Below are positions 11,900 to 25,300 of a DNA stretch of 64,000 nt, piece after piece. Each line of letters opens with the position of its first letter. The first letter of the stretch is position 1. The position numbers were made by a program, and so were the translations under genes. The notes beneath the pieces were generated by a model. That model ran no database searches and had not been told where the DNA came from. It saw only the letters and a list, made by a program, of their open reading frames with translations. Location: contig WOAB01000563.1 in assembly GCA_027886185.1 (NCBI GenBank), positions 1,922,001 to 1,986,000 on the forward strand, in the 5' to 3' direction. Origin of the DNA: Rheum nobile. Taxonomy: Eukaryota > Streptophyta > Magnoliopsida > Caryophyllales > Polygonaceae.

Positions 11900-12145
11900 G
11901 GGCCTCTTCGGTAGAGATGAAATGGGAGTTGAAGGGGCATTAAGTGGGTTGAAGATTAAGCAAATCCCTCACCCTCACCCCTCAACATTAAAGAAAAATG
12001 GAGTTGAATTCGGTAGAGATGAAATGGGAGTTGAAGGGGCATTAAGTGGGTTGAAGATTAAGCAAATCCCCCACCCCTCAACATTAAGGAAAAATGGAGT
12101 TGAAGTGCCCCCTTCAATTTCAACCCATTCTAACGGAACGAACCC
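11900..12145. mobile_element. MITE-like inverted-repeat block inside each array unit (unit 2 copy)
   Basis: The block begins GGGCCTCTTCGGTAGAGATG and ends with the imperfect inverse (CCCATTCTAACGGAACGAACCC). It is flanked by the trinucleotide TAC on both sides (11897-11899 and 12146-12148). Terminal GGG..CCC with a 3-bp target duplication suggests a Tourist/Harbinger-like MITE, although TAA/TTA is the usual target. Inside, a ~105-bp segment (TCGGTAGAGATGAAATGGG to GGAGTTGAAT) is duplicated in tandem. The unit 1 copy (10936-11076, 141 bp, also TAC-flanked) has only one copy of that segment. Since every unit carries the block, insertion came before array amplification. Confidence 0.6.
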
Positions 12146-15100
12146 TACATCCCTAGTAACCCAGTGTCGTAGCTTGACGTACACGACGAAATGTCATGTT
12201 CATTAGTTCGACCATATCCAAAAACACTTTACGAAAAGCTTTTGTTTTGGGTAGAAATCTCGAATTTGACATGGACAAAATGTTTTCAATTTTACGCTCA
12301 TCTTACCTTTTTTTTATACCTTCCTAAAAATAATTTTCTCTCGACTACTAAAATTTTCCGACTAAAAAAGATATATGCCACCCCTTCTAAATTTCAATTT
12401 GACAGATCAAAAATCATTTATGAAAAGTAAGTGATGTCTTTTCGGTATAAGGGCATTTTTATTGGAGACCCATAGGGAGGATCCAATACATTTTTTTAAA
12501 AAAAATCCCCCACATGTTAAAAGACCCATAGGGAGTCCTAAGAATAGCCCATTTCATCGAACCGTCCCATAGGATATTAGGCTAAGGGCGTGTTTGCTTG
12601 TTCAAATTTCTTGTTGTTGTGGAAGGCGCAAAAAAGACGTCGTTTGGAGGTTCCAGCGAAACGCGCCGCTACTGCTTGTTAGGATGATGAATTGTCACTA
12701 GAGGAAGGATTACATCTTCTAATGATCATGCTGGAGATTTATCCATCATATATGGCTCCTGCTATAAGCACAATAATTGGCTATGAAATTCAATCTGTAT
12801 CAAGGAATTTTTGCTGAAACCTTGAATTAAAATTTTCCAATAGAAATCATCTGCAGGCTGCAGCAGTGCACAAGCTAGCGAATTAGTATATTACCTTCCT
12901 AGTTCCAACTCACTCGTCATTTGCTACGTACAAGTTTATCTACACTTCACGTAACTCACCCTAATTATACGGGCCTCTTCGGTAGAGATGAAATGAGAGT
13001 TGAAGGGGCATTAAGTGGGTTGAAGATTAAGCAAATCCCTCACCCTCACCCCTCAACATTAAAGAAAAATGGAGTTGAATTCGGTAGAGATGAAATGGGA
13101 GTTGAAGGGGGGTTAAGTGGGTTAAAGATTAAGCAAATCCCCCACCCCTCAACATTAAGGAAAAATGGAATTGAAGTGCCCCCTTCAACTTCAACCCATT
13201 ATAACCGAACGAACCCAACATCCCTAGTAACTCAGTGTCGTAGCTTGACGTACACGACGAAATGTCATGTTCATTAGTTCGACCATATCCAAAAACACTT
13301 TACGAAAAGCTTTTGTTTTGGGTAGAAATCTCGAATTTGACATGGACAAAATGTTTTCAATTTTACGATAATCTCACCTTTTTTTATACCTTCCTAAAAA
13401 CAATTTTCTCTCGACTACTAAAATTTTCCGACTACAAAAGATATATGCCACCCCTTCTAAATTTCATTTTGACAGATAAAAAATCATTTATTAAAAGTAA
13501 CTGATGTCTTTTCGGTATAAGGACATTTTTATTGGAGTCCCATAGGGAGGGTCCAATACATTTTTTTTTAAATATAATCACCACATGTTAAAAGACCCAT
13601 AGGGAGTCCCAAGAATATCCCATTTCATCGGACCATCCCATAGGATATTAGGCTAAGGGCGTGTTTGCTTGTTCGAATTTCTTGTTGTTGTGGAAGGCGC
13701 AAAAAAGACGTCGTTTGGAGGTTTCAGCCAAATGCGCCACTGCTGCTTATTAGGATGATGAATTGTCACTAGAGGAAAGATTACATCTTCTAATGACCAT
13801 GTTGGAGATTGATCCATCATATATGGCTCCTGCTATAAGCACAATAATTGGCTATGAAATCCAATCCGTATCAAGGAATTTTTGCTGAAACCTTGAATTA
13901 AAAATTTCCAATAGAAATCATCTACAACAGTGCACAAGCTAGCGGTTTAGTATATTACCTTCCTAGTTCTAACTCACTCGACATTTGCTACATACAAGTT
14001 TATCTACACTTCACGCAACTCACCCTAATTATACGGGCCTCTTCGGTAGAGATGAAAGGGGAGTTGAAGGGGCATTAAGTGGGTTGAAGATTAAGCAAAT
14101 CCCTCACTCTCACCCTCACCCCTCAACATTAAAGAAAAATGGAGTTGAATTCGGTAGAGATGAAATGAGAGTTGAAGGGGCATTAAGTGGGTTTAAGATT
14201 AAGCAAATCCCCCACCCCTCAACATTAAGGAAAAATGGAGTTGAAGTGCCCCCTTCAGCTTCAACCCATTCTAACCCAAGGAACCCTACATCCCTAGTAA
14301 CTAAGTGACGTAGCTTGACGTACACGACGAAATGTCATGTTCATTAGTTCGACCATATCCAAAAACACTTTACGAAAAGCTTTTGTTTTGGGTAGAAATC
14401 TCGAATTTGACATGGACAAAAGTTTTCAATTTTACGATCATCTCATCTTTTTTTTATACCTTCCTAAAAACAATTTTCTCTCGACTACTAAAATTTTCCG
14501 ACTAAAAAAGATATATGCCACCCCTTCTAAATTTCATTTTGACAGATCAAAAATCATTTATGAAAAGTAAGTGATGTCTTCTCGGTATAAGGGCATTTTT
14601 ATTGGAGTCTCATAGGGAGGGTCCAATACATTTTTTTTTTAAATATAATCACCACACGTGAAAAGACCCATAGGGAGTCCTAAGAATACCCCATTTCATC
14701 GGACCGTCCCATAGGATATTAGGCTAAGGGCGTATTTGCTTGTTCGAATTTCTTGTTGTTGTGGAAGGCGCAAAAAAGACGTCGTTTGGAGGTTTCAGCC
14801 AAACGCGCCGCTGCTGTTTGTTAGGATGATGAATTGTCACTAGAGAAAAGATTACATCTTCTAATGATCATGCTGGAGATTGATCCATCATATATGGCTC
14901 CGGCTATAAGCACAATAACTAGCTATGAAATCCAATCCGTATCAAGGATTTTTTGCTGAAACCTTGAATTAAAATTTTCTAATAGAAATCATGTGCAGCA
15001 GTGCACAAGCTAGCGAATTAGTATATTACCTTCCTAGTTCCAACTCACTCGTCATTTGCTACGTACAAGTTTATCTACACTTCACGCAACTCACCCTAAT

Positions 15101-15790
15101 TATTCGAGCCTCTTCGGCAGAGATGAAATGGGTGTTGAAGGGGCATTAAGTGGTTTGAAGATTAAGCAAATCCCTCACCCCTCAACATTAAAGAAAAATG
15201 GAGTTGAATTCGGTAGAGATGAAATGGGTGTTGAAGGGGCATTAAGTGGGTTGAAGATTAAGCAAATCCCCCACCCCTCAACATTAAGGAAAAATGGAGT
15301 TGAAGTGCCCCGTTCATTTTCAACCCATTCTAACCTAACGAACCCTACATCCCTAGTAACCCAGTGTCGTAGCTTGACGTACACGACGAAGATTTATGTT
15401 CATTAGTTCGACCATATCCAAAAACACTTTACGAAAAGCTCTATTTTTGGGTAGAAATCTCGAATTTGACATGGACAAAATGTTTTCAATTATACGATCA
15501 TCTCACCTTTTTTTTATACCTTTCTAAAAACAATTTTCTCTCGACTACTAAAATTTTTTCGACTAAAAAAGATTTATGCCACCCCTTCTAATATTCAATT
15601 TGACAGTTCAAAAATCATTTATGAAAAGTAAGTGATGTCTTCTCGGTATAAGGGCATTTTTATTGGAGTCCCAAAGGAAGGGTCCAATACATTTTAATAA
15701 AAAAATATAATCACCATATGTTAAAAGACCCATAGGGAGTCCCAAGAATACCCCATTTCATCGGACCGTCCCATAGGATATTAGGCAAAT

Positions 15791-18700
15791 TGTAACACCC
15801 TCAGGCCAATGGTGCTACAGTGCCATAATCCGGAAGGATTATAAGGCGGATGAAAAGAAAAATGCAAAACATGACCCATATATATAATAATATCAAAAGC
15901 AGCACAACGGAAAACCTGTAAAACCTGTCAAGAGTTTGAAATCATAATCAAACTTAACATACAGAACACAACACTTTACAAACCAAAAACCAAAAACCAA
16001 AACCAAAAAACCAATACAACAAGTGCAACCCATTCAAAGTCCGAAACCCAAACGACACATGCAACAAGTCAAGTCCAAACCAAAAGAGTAGAGTTCTCGA
16101 CTCCAAAACCGATGATGATCAGGAACCTCCTTGCTGGCGCTGAACCTGAAAAGCCTGATTGACTGAGGGACCCGATACCCCATCCAACCACGGCACGTAA
16201 ACCGCAGTTGGTCAGTCTCGTGAAAGACTATGGCAAGATTAGCCCAGCCAAAACAGTTTCAAAACCATAGAGTTATCACGACAATCAAACAATACCAAAC
16301 AACACCAAATCAACTTAAATATATACTTATATAAATAACTACACTTGACTATCATCACACCAACCAACTAACCAACCACACGTCAAAACGCAAACATAAA
16401 CACACACTAACACAACCGATCAATTACCCATTCTTATCCAATTCTACACGATACTAACCTCTTTCCATCTAACCTCAACTCATAACCAGCATAAATGAAA
16501 AGAACGATCTAATCCAACTTTCTCTCCAATACTAATACCTCAATCATCAACCGTATGAAACATATGCATATATCTTACTATTGACTTACAACCAAGACTA
16601 ATCATTCAACATAACCAACCTTCTCAAACAATTCACACCAAGATCCAACAATCACTACCAATGGACAACAAAAGCTCACAATCACCACTAACAATAATCA
16701 ACAACGACTACTAACTACAACCAACCGACGACCAAAGTCTAACACAAAACCAATAATCAAACTCCCCACCAATATCCGCAAACAAAACCACTAACTAAGC
16801 ATACAACCAATATTCACCAACACAACCCATAATCAACACGCAACCCATAATCACACACACAACCAATAATCAAGTACACAATCCATAACCGAGCACACAA
16901 CCAATATACACACACAACCAATAATCAAGTACACAATCCATAACCGAGCACACAACCAATATTCAACGCATAATCACTTAATCAAGTACTCAAGCAACCA
17001 TTACACATAATTAACACATCACAACACCTCCGTCTCCACCACCACATCACCGGGTGGGACAATTCACAACATCTCCGTCTCCACCACCACATCACCGAGT
17101 GAGACAATTCACAACATCTCCGTCTCCACCACCACATCACCGGGTGAGACAATTCACAACATCTCCGTCTCCACCACCACATCACCGGGTGAGACAATTC
17201 ACAACATCTCCGTCTCCACCACCACATCACCGGGTGAGACAATTCACAACATCTCCGTCTCCACCACCACATCACCGGATGAGACAATTCACAACATCTC
17301 CGTCTCCACCACCACATCACCGGGTGAGACAATTCACAATATCTCCGCCTCCACCATCACATCACCGGGGGAGACAATTCACAACATCTCCATCTCCACC
17401 ACCACATCACCGGGTGAGACAATTCACAACATCCAAACCAACTATCCATCACCATACCAACCAATCAAACAACACGACGACAGTCAAAATCACATAACCA
17501 CACCTCATCACACATTATCACATATCATCACACACACATCATCACACATTATCACATATCCTCACACACACATCATCACACAATATCACACACATATATA
17601 TATATATTCACCCAAGTAACTTTAAAATCAATAATCCAATCAAACCACATCAGTCCATCTACAACACGGGACAATTACTAATGTACCCACGCATTCACAC
17701 ACACACAATCCAACACACGCACACACACATTCAATCCAACACACACATACGATCCACACACACACACACATTCAATCCAACACACCCACACGATCCAACA
17801 CACACACACACACACACGTGTCAACAGACACTATCAACAACAATCAATCACATTTAGTCACAATTGACTACCACGTCAACATTTAATCAAATACGATACA
17901 AGACAAATCATATCACACGCACATACCCATATTCAACCAAACAACGGTAAACTTAATTATGAAATAAACTGGACATAAAATAATTTATAAAAATATAAAG
18001 TTAGCAAGAATCCTCTTGCCTCAAGTCGAACCACAACGATCTCAGAGATCTCCAGTCAACTCGAACGAACCTGCGAAATCAATCCGAGCAAATCTCTGAC
18101 ATTAATTACTCATCCAATCCACTACTAACAAATCCCCAAATTCAAACCCTAAAATCATTCCTTAAATAATTAGGCAAAATCTCATCCAAAATCAATCCAA
18201 TCTCAAATCGAATTATGCCTGCACAATTTCAATGAACCCAGCAAATGAATTTAGTCCAACTATCACATACATAAATATAGGTATATGCTGTCCGAGGCCA
18301 ACAATCCAGTCCAAAAATTCAGCATATATATATATACTCAGCCATCCAAAGCCCCAAAATTATACCGAACGAAGATCCGATCTTACCTTGTCGTCGACCA
18401 CCTTCAGCAGCCACTAGGAAGAACACCTCGGCACCGGAGACGACGGCGGCAACCAGCACAACCACCGCAGCAACAGTAGCACACCAGCAGAACGCAGCAC
18501 AACCACACCAACAGCGGCTCCGACTTGTAAAAATTCGTTCTCCCTGCTCAGGACTCCGAATGCAATGATTCCAACTCGAGGAGTTAGATATACGAGTCTA
18601 GTTTGCCTCCTCAAAATTTCAGACCAAATTAATGAGTGAGTAGAGAGTTATTACAATTCTCCTTAAGTGTCGCAGATGGGGCAACAAACACCAGCGGATC

Positions 18701-19314
18701 CGGATCTGTGCAGCAGCTCGTCGCGGTTCAACAGAGGTTCGGCTCGTCTCGTCGGTGGCTCGACTCAGCAGCTCGCCGGATCTGGCTTCCAAACACCGGA
18801 AAGCAGCAGCCAGCAGCTCCACGGCCACCAGCGCAGCTCCAGAACAGGGGAGCAGAGGTGGCTCAGTTGCACCCACGCCGCGCCCAACACCAGCAGACAC
18901 CAGCGAACCGTAGCTCCTTCTCCAGCGGCTTCGCACTGCACCATTCGCCACCACCTCGGACCGAGCACGAACCAACCACCACAGACGCAGCACCACCAGC
19001 ACAAAGCGCAACTCACGACAAAGGAGGGCAGAGGAGGAGCGGCGCGGTCCAGGTCGAGCTCACCGGGGGAGAAGACGGCTCAGCTGGGCTCGCCGGAGGA
19101 GATGACTGAACACGGGAGAGAGCTAGAGGGAAGCACGAGCTTCTTCAACTGCTGCTCAGAGAAGACGAAGGCAAGGGTTTTATCCCTTTAATTTCAACCA
19201 TTTTATTGATTTCCTTCCCCAATAATTTGCTTTTGATCCACTTTTCTGATTTTAATAAAATATCAAAAATCTTATTTATCACTTTGCCATTTATATAACC
19301 TTTGGGATATTTCA
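15791..19314 (-). mobile_element. Solo-LTR-like insertion (3.5 kb) in array unit 5
   Basis: The insert begins TGTAACACCC and ends GGGATATTTCA, that is TG...CA, between 5-bp direct repeats CAAAT (15786-15790 and 19315-19319). A related, uninterrupted unit has CAAATGGCGTGTTTG at ~22443, which serves as an empty site. Read on the minus strand it starts TGAAATATCCC, has a TATATAAATGG box ~15 bases inside, and ends GGGTGTTACA, a common end of Ty3/gypsy LTRs. It contains no gag-pol and no internal second LTR, so it looks like a solo LTR left after LTR-LTR recombination. The Tekay/Del group, with multi-kb LTRs, is a plausible source but unproved. A GC-rich block at 18370-19130 and a 45-bp repeat lie inside. 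Confidence 0.7.
17035..17437. repeat. 45-bp tandem repeat, ~9 copies, inside the LTR-like insert
   Basis: Unit: GAGACAATTCACAACATCTC followed by CGTCTCCACCACCACATCACCGGGT; nine near-identical copies. The 45-bp period is a multiple of three, so both strands stay open (TTSPSPPPHHRVRQF per unit on plus). No start context, codon bias or flanking domain supports a protein. Flanking DNA (16300-18200) is unusually AC-rich with many ACACAC runs. Confidence 0.9.
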
Positions 19315-22300
19315 CAAATGGCGTGTTTGTTTCAGCCAAACGCGCCGATGCTGCTTGTTAGGATGATGAATTGTCACTAGAGGAAAGATTACATCTTCTA
19401 ATGATCATGCTGGAGATTGATCCATCATATACGGCTCCTGCTATAAGCACAATAATTGGCTATGAAATCCAATCCGTATCAAAGAATTTTTGCTGAAACC
19501 TTGAATTAAAATTTTCTAATAGAAATCATCTGCAGCAGTGCACAAGCTAGCGAATTAGTATATTACCTTCCTAGTTCCAACTCACTCGTCATTTGCTACG
19601 TACAAGTTTATCTACACTTCACGCAACTCACCCTAATTATACGGGCCTCTTCGGTAGAGATGAAATGAGAGTTGAAGGGGCATTAAGTGGGTTGAAGATG
19701 AAGCAAATCCCTCACCCTCACCCATCAACATTAAAGAAAAATGGAGTTGAATTCGGTACAGATGAAATGGGAGTTGAAGGGGCATTAAGTGGGTTAAAGA
19801 TTAAGCAAATCCCCTACCCCTCAACATTAAGGAAAAATGGAGTTGAAATTCCCCCTTCAACTTCAACCCATTATAACCGAACGAACCCTACATCCCTAGT
19901 AACTCAGTGTCGTAGCTTGACGTACACGACGAAATGTCATGTTCAATAGTTCGACCATATCCAAAAACACTTTACGAAAAGCTTTTGTTTTGGGTAGAAA
20001 TCTCGAATTTGACATGGACAAAAGTTTTCAATTTTACGATCATCTCATCTTTTTTTTATACCTTCGTAAAAACAATTTTCTCTCGACTACTAAAATTTTC
20101 CGACAAAAAAAGTTACATGCCACCCCTTCTAAATTTCATTTTGACAGATCAAAAATCATTTAAGAAATGTAAGTGATGTCTTCTCGGTATAAGGGCATTT
20201 TTATTGGAGTCCCATAGGGAGGGTCCAATACATTTTTTTTAAAATATAATCACCATATGTTAAAAGACCCATAGGGAGTCCTAAGAATACCCCATTTCAT
20301 CGGACCGTCCATTAGGATATTAGGCTAAGGGCGTGTTTGAATTTCTTTTTGTTGTGGAAGGCGCAAAAAAGACGTCGTTTGGAGGTTTCAGCCAAACGCG
20401 CCGATGCTGCTTGTTAGGATGATTAATTGTCACTAGAGGAAAGATTACATCTTCTAATGATCATGCTGGAGATTGATCCATCATATATGGCTCCTGCTAT
20501 AAGCACAATAATTGGCTATGAAATCCAATCCGTATCAAGGAATTTTTGCTGAAACCTTGAATTAAAATTTTCCAATAGAAATCATCTACAACAGTGCACA
20601 AGCTAGCAGATTAGTATATTACCTTCCTAGTTTCAACTCACTTGGCATTTGCTACGTACAAGTTTATCTACAATTCACGCAACTCACCCTAATTATATGG
20701 GCCTCTTCGGTAGAGATGAAAGGGGAGTTGAAGGGGGATTAAGTGAGTTGAAGATTAAGCAAATCCCTCACTCTCACCCTCACCCCTCAACATTAAAGAA
20801 AAATGGAGTTGAATTCGGTAGAGATGAAATGGGAGTTGAAGGGGCATTAAGTGGGTTGAAGATTAAGAAAATCCCCCACCCCTCAACATTAAGGAAAAAT
20901 GGAGTTGAAGTGCCCCCTTCAACTTCAACCCATTCTAACCGAAGGAACCCTACATCCCTAGTAACTCAATGTCGTAGCTTGACGTACACGACGAAATGTC
21001 ATGTTCATTAGTTCGACCATATCCAAAAACACTTTACGAAAAGCTTTTGTTTTGGGTAGAAATCTCGAATTTGACATGGACAAAAGTTTTCAATTTTACG
21101 ATCATCTCATCTTTTTTTTATACCTTCCTAAAAACAATTTTCTCTCGACTACTAAGATTTCCGACTAAAATAGATATATGCCACCCCTTCTAAATTTCAT
21201 TTTGACAGATCAAAAATCATTTATGAAAAGTAAGTGATGTCGTCTCGGTATAAGGGCATTTTTATTGGAGTCCCATAGGGATGGTCCAATACATTTTTTT
21301 TTAAATTATAATCACCACATGTTAAAAGACCCATAGGAAGTCCCAAGAATACCCCATTTCATCGGACTGTCCCATAGGATATTAGACTAAGGGTGTGTTT
21401 GCTTGTTCGAATTTCTTGTTGTTGTGGAAGGCGCAAAAAAGACGTCGTTTGGAGGTTTCAGCCAAACGCGCCGCTGCTGCTTGTTAGGATGATGAATTGT
21501 CACTAGAGGAAAGATTACATCTTCTAATGATCATGCTGGAGATTGATCCATCATATATGGCTCCGGCTATAAGCACAATAATTGGCTATGAAATCCAATC
21601 CGTATGAAGGAATTTTTGCTGAAACCTTGAATTAAAATTTTCTAATAGAAATCATTTGCAGCAGTGCACAAGCTAGCGAATTAGTATATTACCTTCCTAG
21701 TTCCAACTCACTCGTCATTTGCTACGTACAAGTTTATCTACACTTCACGCAACTCACCCTAATTATACGGGCCTCTTCCGTAGAGATGAAGCGGGAGTTG
21801 AAGGGGCATTAAGTGGGTTGAAGATTGAGCAAATCCCTCACCCTCACCCCTCAACATTAAAGAAAAATTGAGTTGAATTCGGTAGAGATGAAATGGGAGT
21901 AGAAGGGGCATTAAGTGGGTTGAAGATTAAGCAAATCCCCCACCCCTCAACATTAAGGAAAAATGGAGTTGAAGTGCCCCCTTCAATTTCAATCCATTCT
22001 TACCGAACGAACCCTAAATCCCTAGTAACCCAGTGTCGTAGCTTGACGTACACGATGAAATGTCATGTTCATTAGTTCGACCATATCCAAAAACACTTTA
22101 CGAAAAGCTTTTGTTTTGGGTAGAAATCTCGAATTTGACATGGACAAAATATTTTCAATTTTACGATCATCTCACCTTTTTTTTATACCTTCCTAAAAAC
22201 AATTTTCTCTTGACTACTAAAATTTTCCGACTAATATGCCACCTTCTATTATTCAATTTGACAGATCAAAAATAATTTATGAAAAGTAAGTGATGTCTTC

Positions 22301-25300
22301 TCGGTATAAGGGCATTTTTATTGGAGTCCCAAAGGGAGGGTCCAATACATTTAAAAAAATAATATAATAACCACATGTTAAAAGACCCGAAGGGAGTCCC
22401 AAGAATACCCCATTTCATCGGACCGTCCCATAGGATATTAGGCAAATGGCGTGTTTGCTTGTTCAAATTTCTTGTTGTTGTGGAAGGCGCAAAAACGAAG
22501 TCGTTTGGAGGTTTCAGCCAAACGCGCCATTGTTGCTTGTTAGGATGATGAATTGTCACTAGAGGAAAGATTACATCTTCTAATGATCATGCTGGAGATT
22601 GATCCATCATATATGGCTCCTGCTATAAGCAAAATAATTGGCTATGAAATCCAATCCGTATCAAGGAATTTTTGCTGAAACCTTGAATTAAAATTTTCCA
22701 ATAGAAATCATCTGCAGGATGCAGCAGTGCACAAGCTAGCGAATTAGTATATTACCTTCCTTGTTCCAACTCACTCGTCATTTGATACGTACAAGTTTAT
22801 CTACACTTCACGCAACTCACCCTAATTATACGGGCCTCTTCGGTGAGATGAAATGGGAGTTGAAGGGGCATTAAGTGGGTTGAAGATGAAGCAAATCCCT
22901 GACCCTCACCCTCACCCCTCAACATTAAAAAAAAATGGAGTTGAAATCGGTAGAGATGTAATGGGAGTTGAAGGGGCATTAAGTCGGTTAAAGATTAAGC
23001 AAATCCCCTACCCCTCAACATTAAGGAAAAATGGAGTTGAAGTGCCCCCTTCAACTTCAACCCATTATAACCGAATGAACCCTACATCCCTAGTAACTCA
23101 GTGTCGTAGCTTGACGTACATGACGAAATTTCATGTTCATTAGTTCGACCATATCCAAAAACACTTTACGAAAAGCTTTTGTTTTGGGTAGAAATCTCGA
23201 ATTTGACATGGACAAAAGTTTTCAATTTTACGATCATCTCATCTTTTTTTTATACCTTCCTAAAAACAATTTTCTCTCGACTACTAAAATTTTCCGACTA
23301 AAAAAGATATATGCCACCCCTTCTAAATTTCATTTTGACAGATCAAAAATCATTTATGAAAAGTAAGTGATGTCTTCTCGGTATAAGGGCATTTTTATTG
23401 GAATCCCATAAGGAGGGTCCAATACATTTTTTTAAAAATATAATCACCACATGTTAAAAGACCCATAGGGAGTCCAAAGAATATCCCATTTCATCGGACC
23501 GTCACACAGGATATTAGGCTAAGGGCGTGTTTGCTTGTTCAAATTTCTTTTTGTTGTGGAAGGCGCAAAAAAGACGTCGTTTGGAGGTTTCAGCCAAACG
23601 CGCCGCTGCTGCTTGTTACGGTGATGAATTGTTACTAGAGGAAAGATTACATCTTCTAATGATCATGCTGGAGATTGATCCATCATATATGGCTCCTGCT
23701 ATAAGCACAATAATTGGCTATGAAATCCAATCCGTATCAAGGAATTTTTGCTGAAACCTTGAATTAAAATTTTCTAATAGAAATCATCTACAACAGTGCA
23801 CAAGCTAGCGGATTAGTACATTACCTTCCGAGTTCCAACTCACTCGGCATTTGCTACGTACAAGTTTATCTACACTTCACGCAACTCACCCTAATTATAC
23901 GGGCCTCTTCGGTAGAGATGAAAGGGGAGTTGAAGGGGCATTAAGTGGGTTGAAGATTAAGCAAATCCCTCACCCTCACCCTCACCCCTCAACATTAAAG
24001 AAAAATGGAGTTGAATTCGGTAGAGATGAAATGGGAGTTGAAGGGGCATTAAGTGGGTTGAAGATTAAGCAAATCCCCCACCCCTCAACATTAAGGAAAA
24101 ATGGAGTTGAAGTGCCCCCTTCAACTTCAACCCATTCTAACCGAAGGAACCCTACATCCCTAGTAACTCAGTGTCGTAGCTTGACGTACACTATGAAATG
24201 TCATGTTCATTAGTTCGACCATATCCAAAAACACTTTACGAAAAGCTTTTGTTTTGGGTAGAAATATCGAATTTGACATGGACAAAATGTTTTCAATTTT
24301 ACGATCATCTCACCTTTTTTTTATACCTTCTTAAAAACAATTTTCTCTCGACTACTAAAATTTTCCGACTAAAAAAGATATACGCCACCCCTTCCAAATT
24401 TCAATTTGACAGATCAAAAATCATTTATGAAAAGTAAGTGATGTCTTCTCGGTATAAGGGCATTTTTATTGGAGTCCCATAGGGAGTGTCCAATACATTT
24501 TTTTTTAAAATATAATCACCACATGTTAAAAGACCCAAAGGGAGTCCCAAGAATACCCCATTTCATCGGACTGTCCCATAGGATATTAGCCTAAGGGCGT
24601 GTTTGCTTGTTCGAATTTCTTGTTGTTGTGGAAGGCACAAAAACGACGTCGTTTGGAGATTTCAGCCAAACGCGTCGTTGCTGCTTGTTAGGATGATGAA
24701 TTGTCACTAGAGGAAAGATTTCATCTTCTAATGATCATGTTGGAGATTGATCCATCATATATGGCTCCTGCTATAAGCACAATAATTGGCTATGAAATCC
24801 AATCCGTATCAAGGAATTTTTGCTGAAACCTTGAATTAAAATTTTCCAATAGAAATCATATGCAGCAGTGCACAAGCTAGCGGATTAGTATATTACCTTC
24901 CTAGTTCCAACTCACTCGTCATTTGCTACGTACATGTTTATCTACACTTCACGCAACTCACCCTAATTATACGGGCCTCTTCGGTAGAGATGAAATGGGA
25001 GTTGAAGGGGCATTAAGTGGGTTGAAGATTAAGCAAATCCCTCACCCTCATCCCTCAACATAAAAAAAATGGAGTTGAATTCGGTAGAGATGAAATGGGT
25101 GTTGAAGGGGCGTTAAGTGGGTTGAAGATTAAGCAAATCCCCCACCCCTCAACATTAAGGAAAAATGGAGTTGAAGTGCCCCCTTCAACTTTAACCCATT
25201 CTAACCGAACGAACCCTACATCCCTAGTAACTCAATGTCGTAGCTTGACGTACACGATGAAATGTCATGTTCATTAGTTCGACCATATCCAAAAACACTT

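Noticed and set aside
12191..12430. The ~77-80-codon frames starting MSCSLVRPYPKTLYEK or MFISSTISKNTLRK, seen in most units
   Set aside because: Open in alternative frames in different units, with frameshifts between units and AT-driven composition; better explained by recent duplication than by coding constraint.
17054..17497. Pro/Ser/His repeat protein, and its Trp/Arg-rich opposite-strand counterpart
   Set aside because: Both strands stay open because the 45-bp repeat is a multiple of three; no start context, domain or expression signal.
18414..19191. GC-rich open frames on both strands inside the LTR-like insert
   Set aside because: Gln/Ser/Ala/Arg-rich low complexity, mutually overlapping on both strands, no domain; likely LTR leader.
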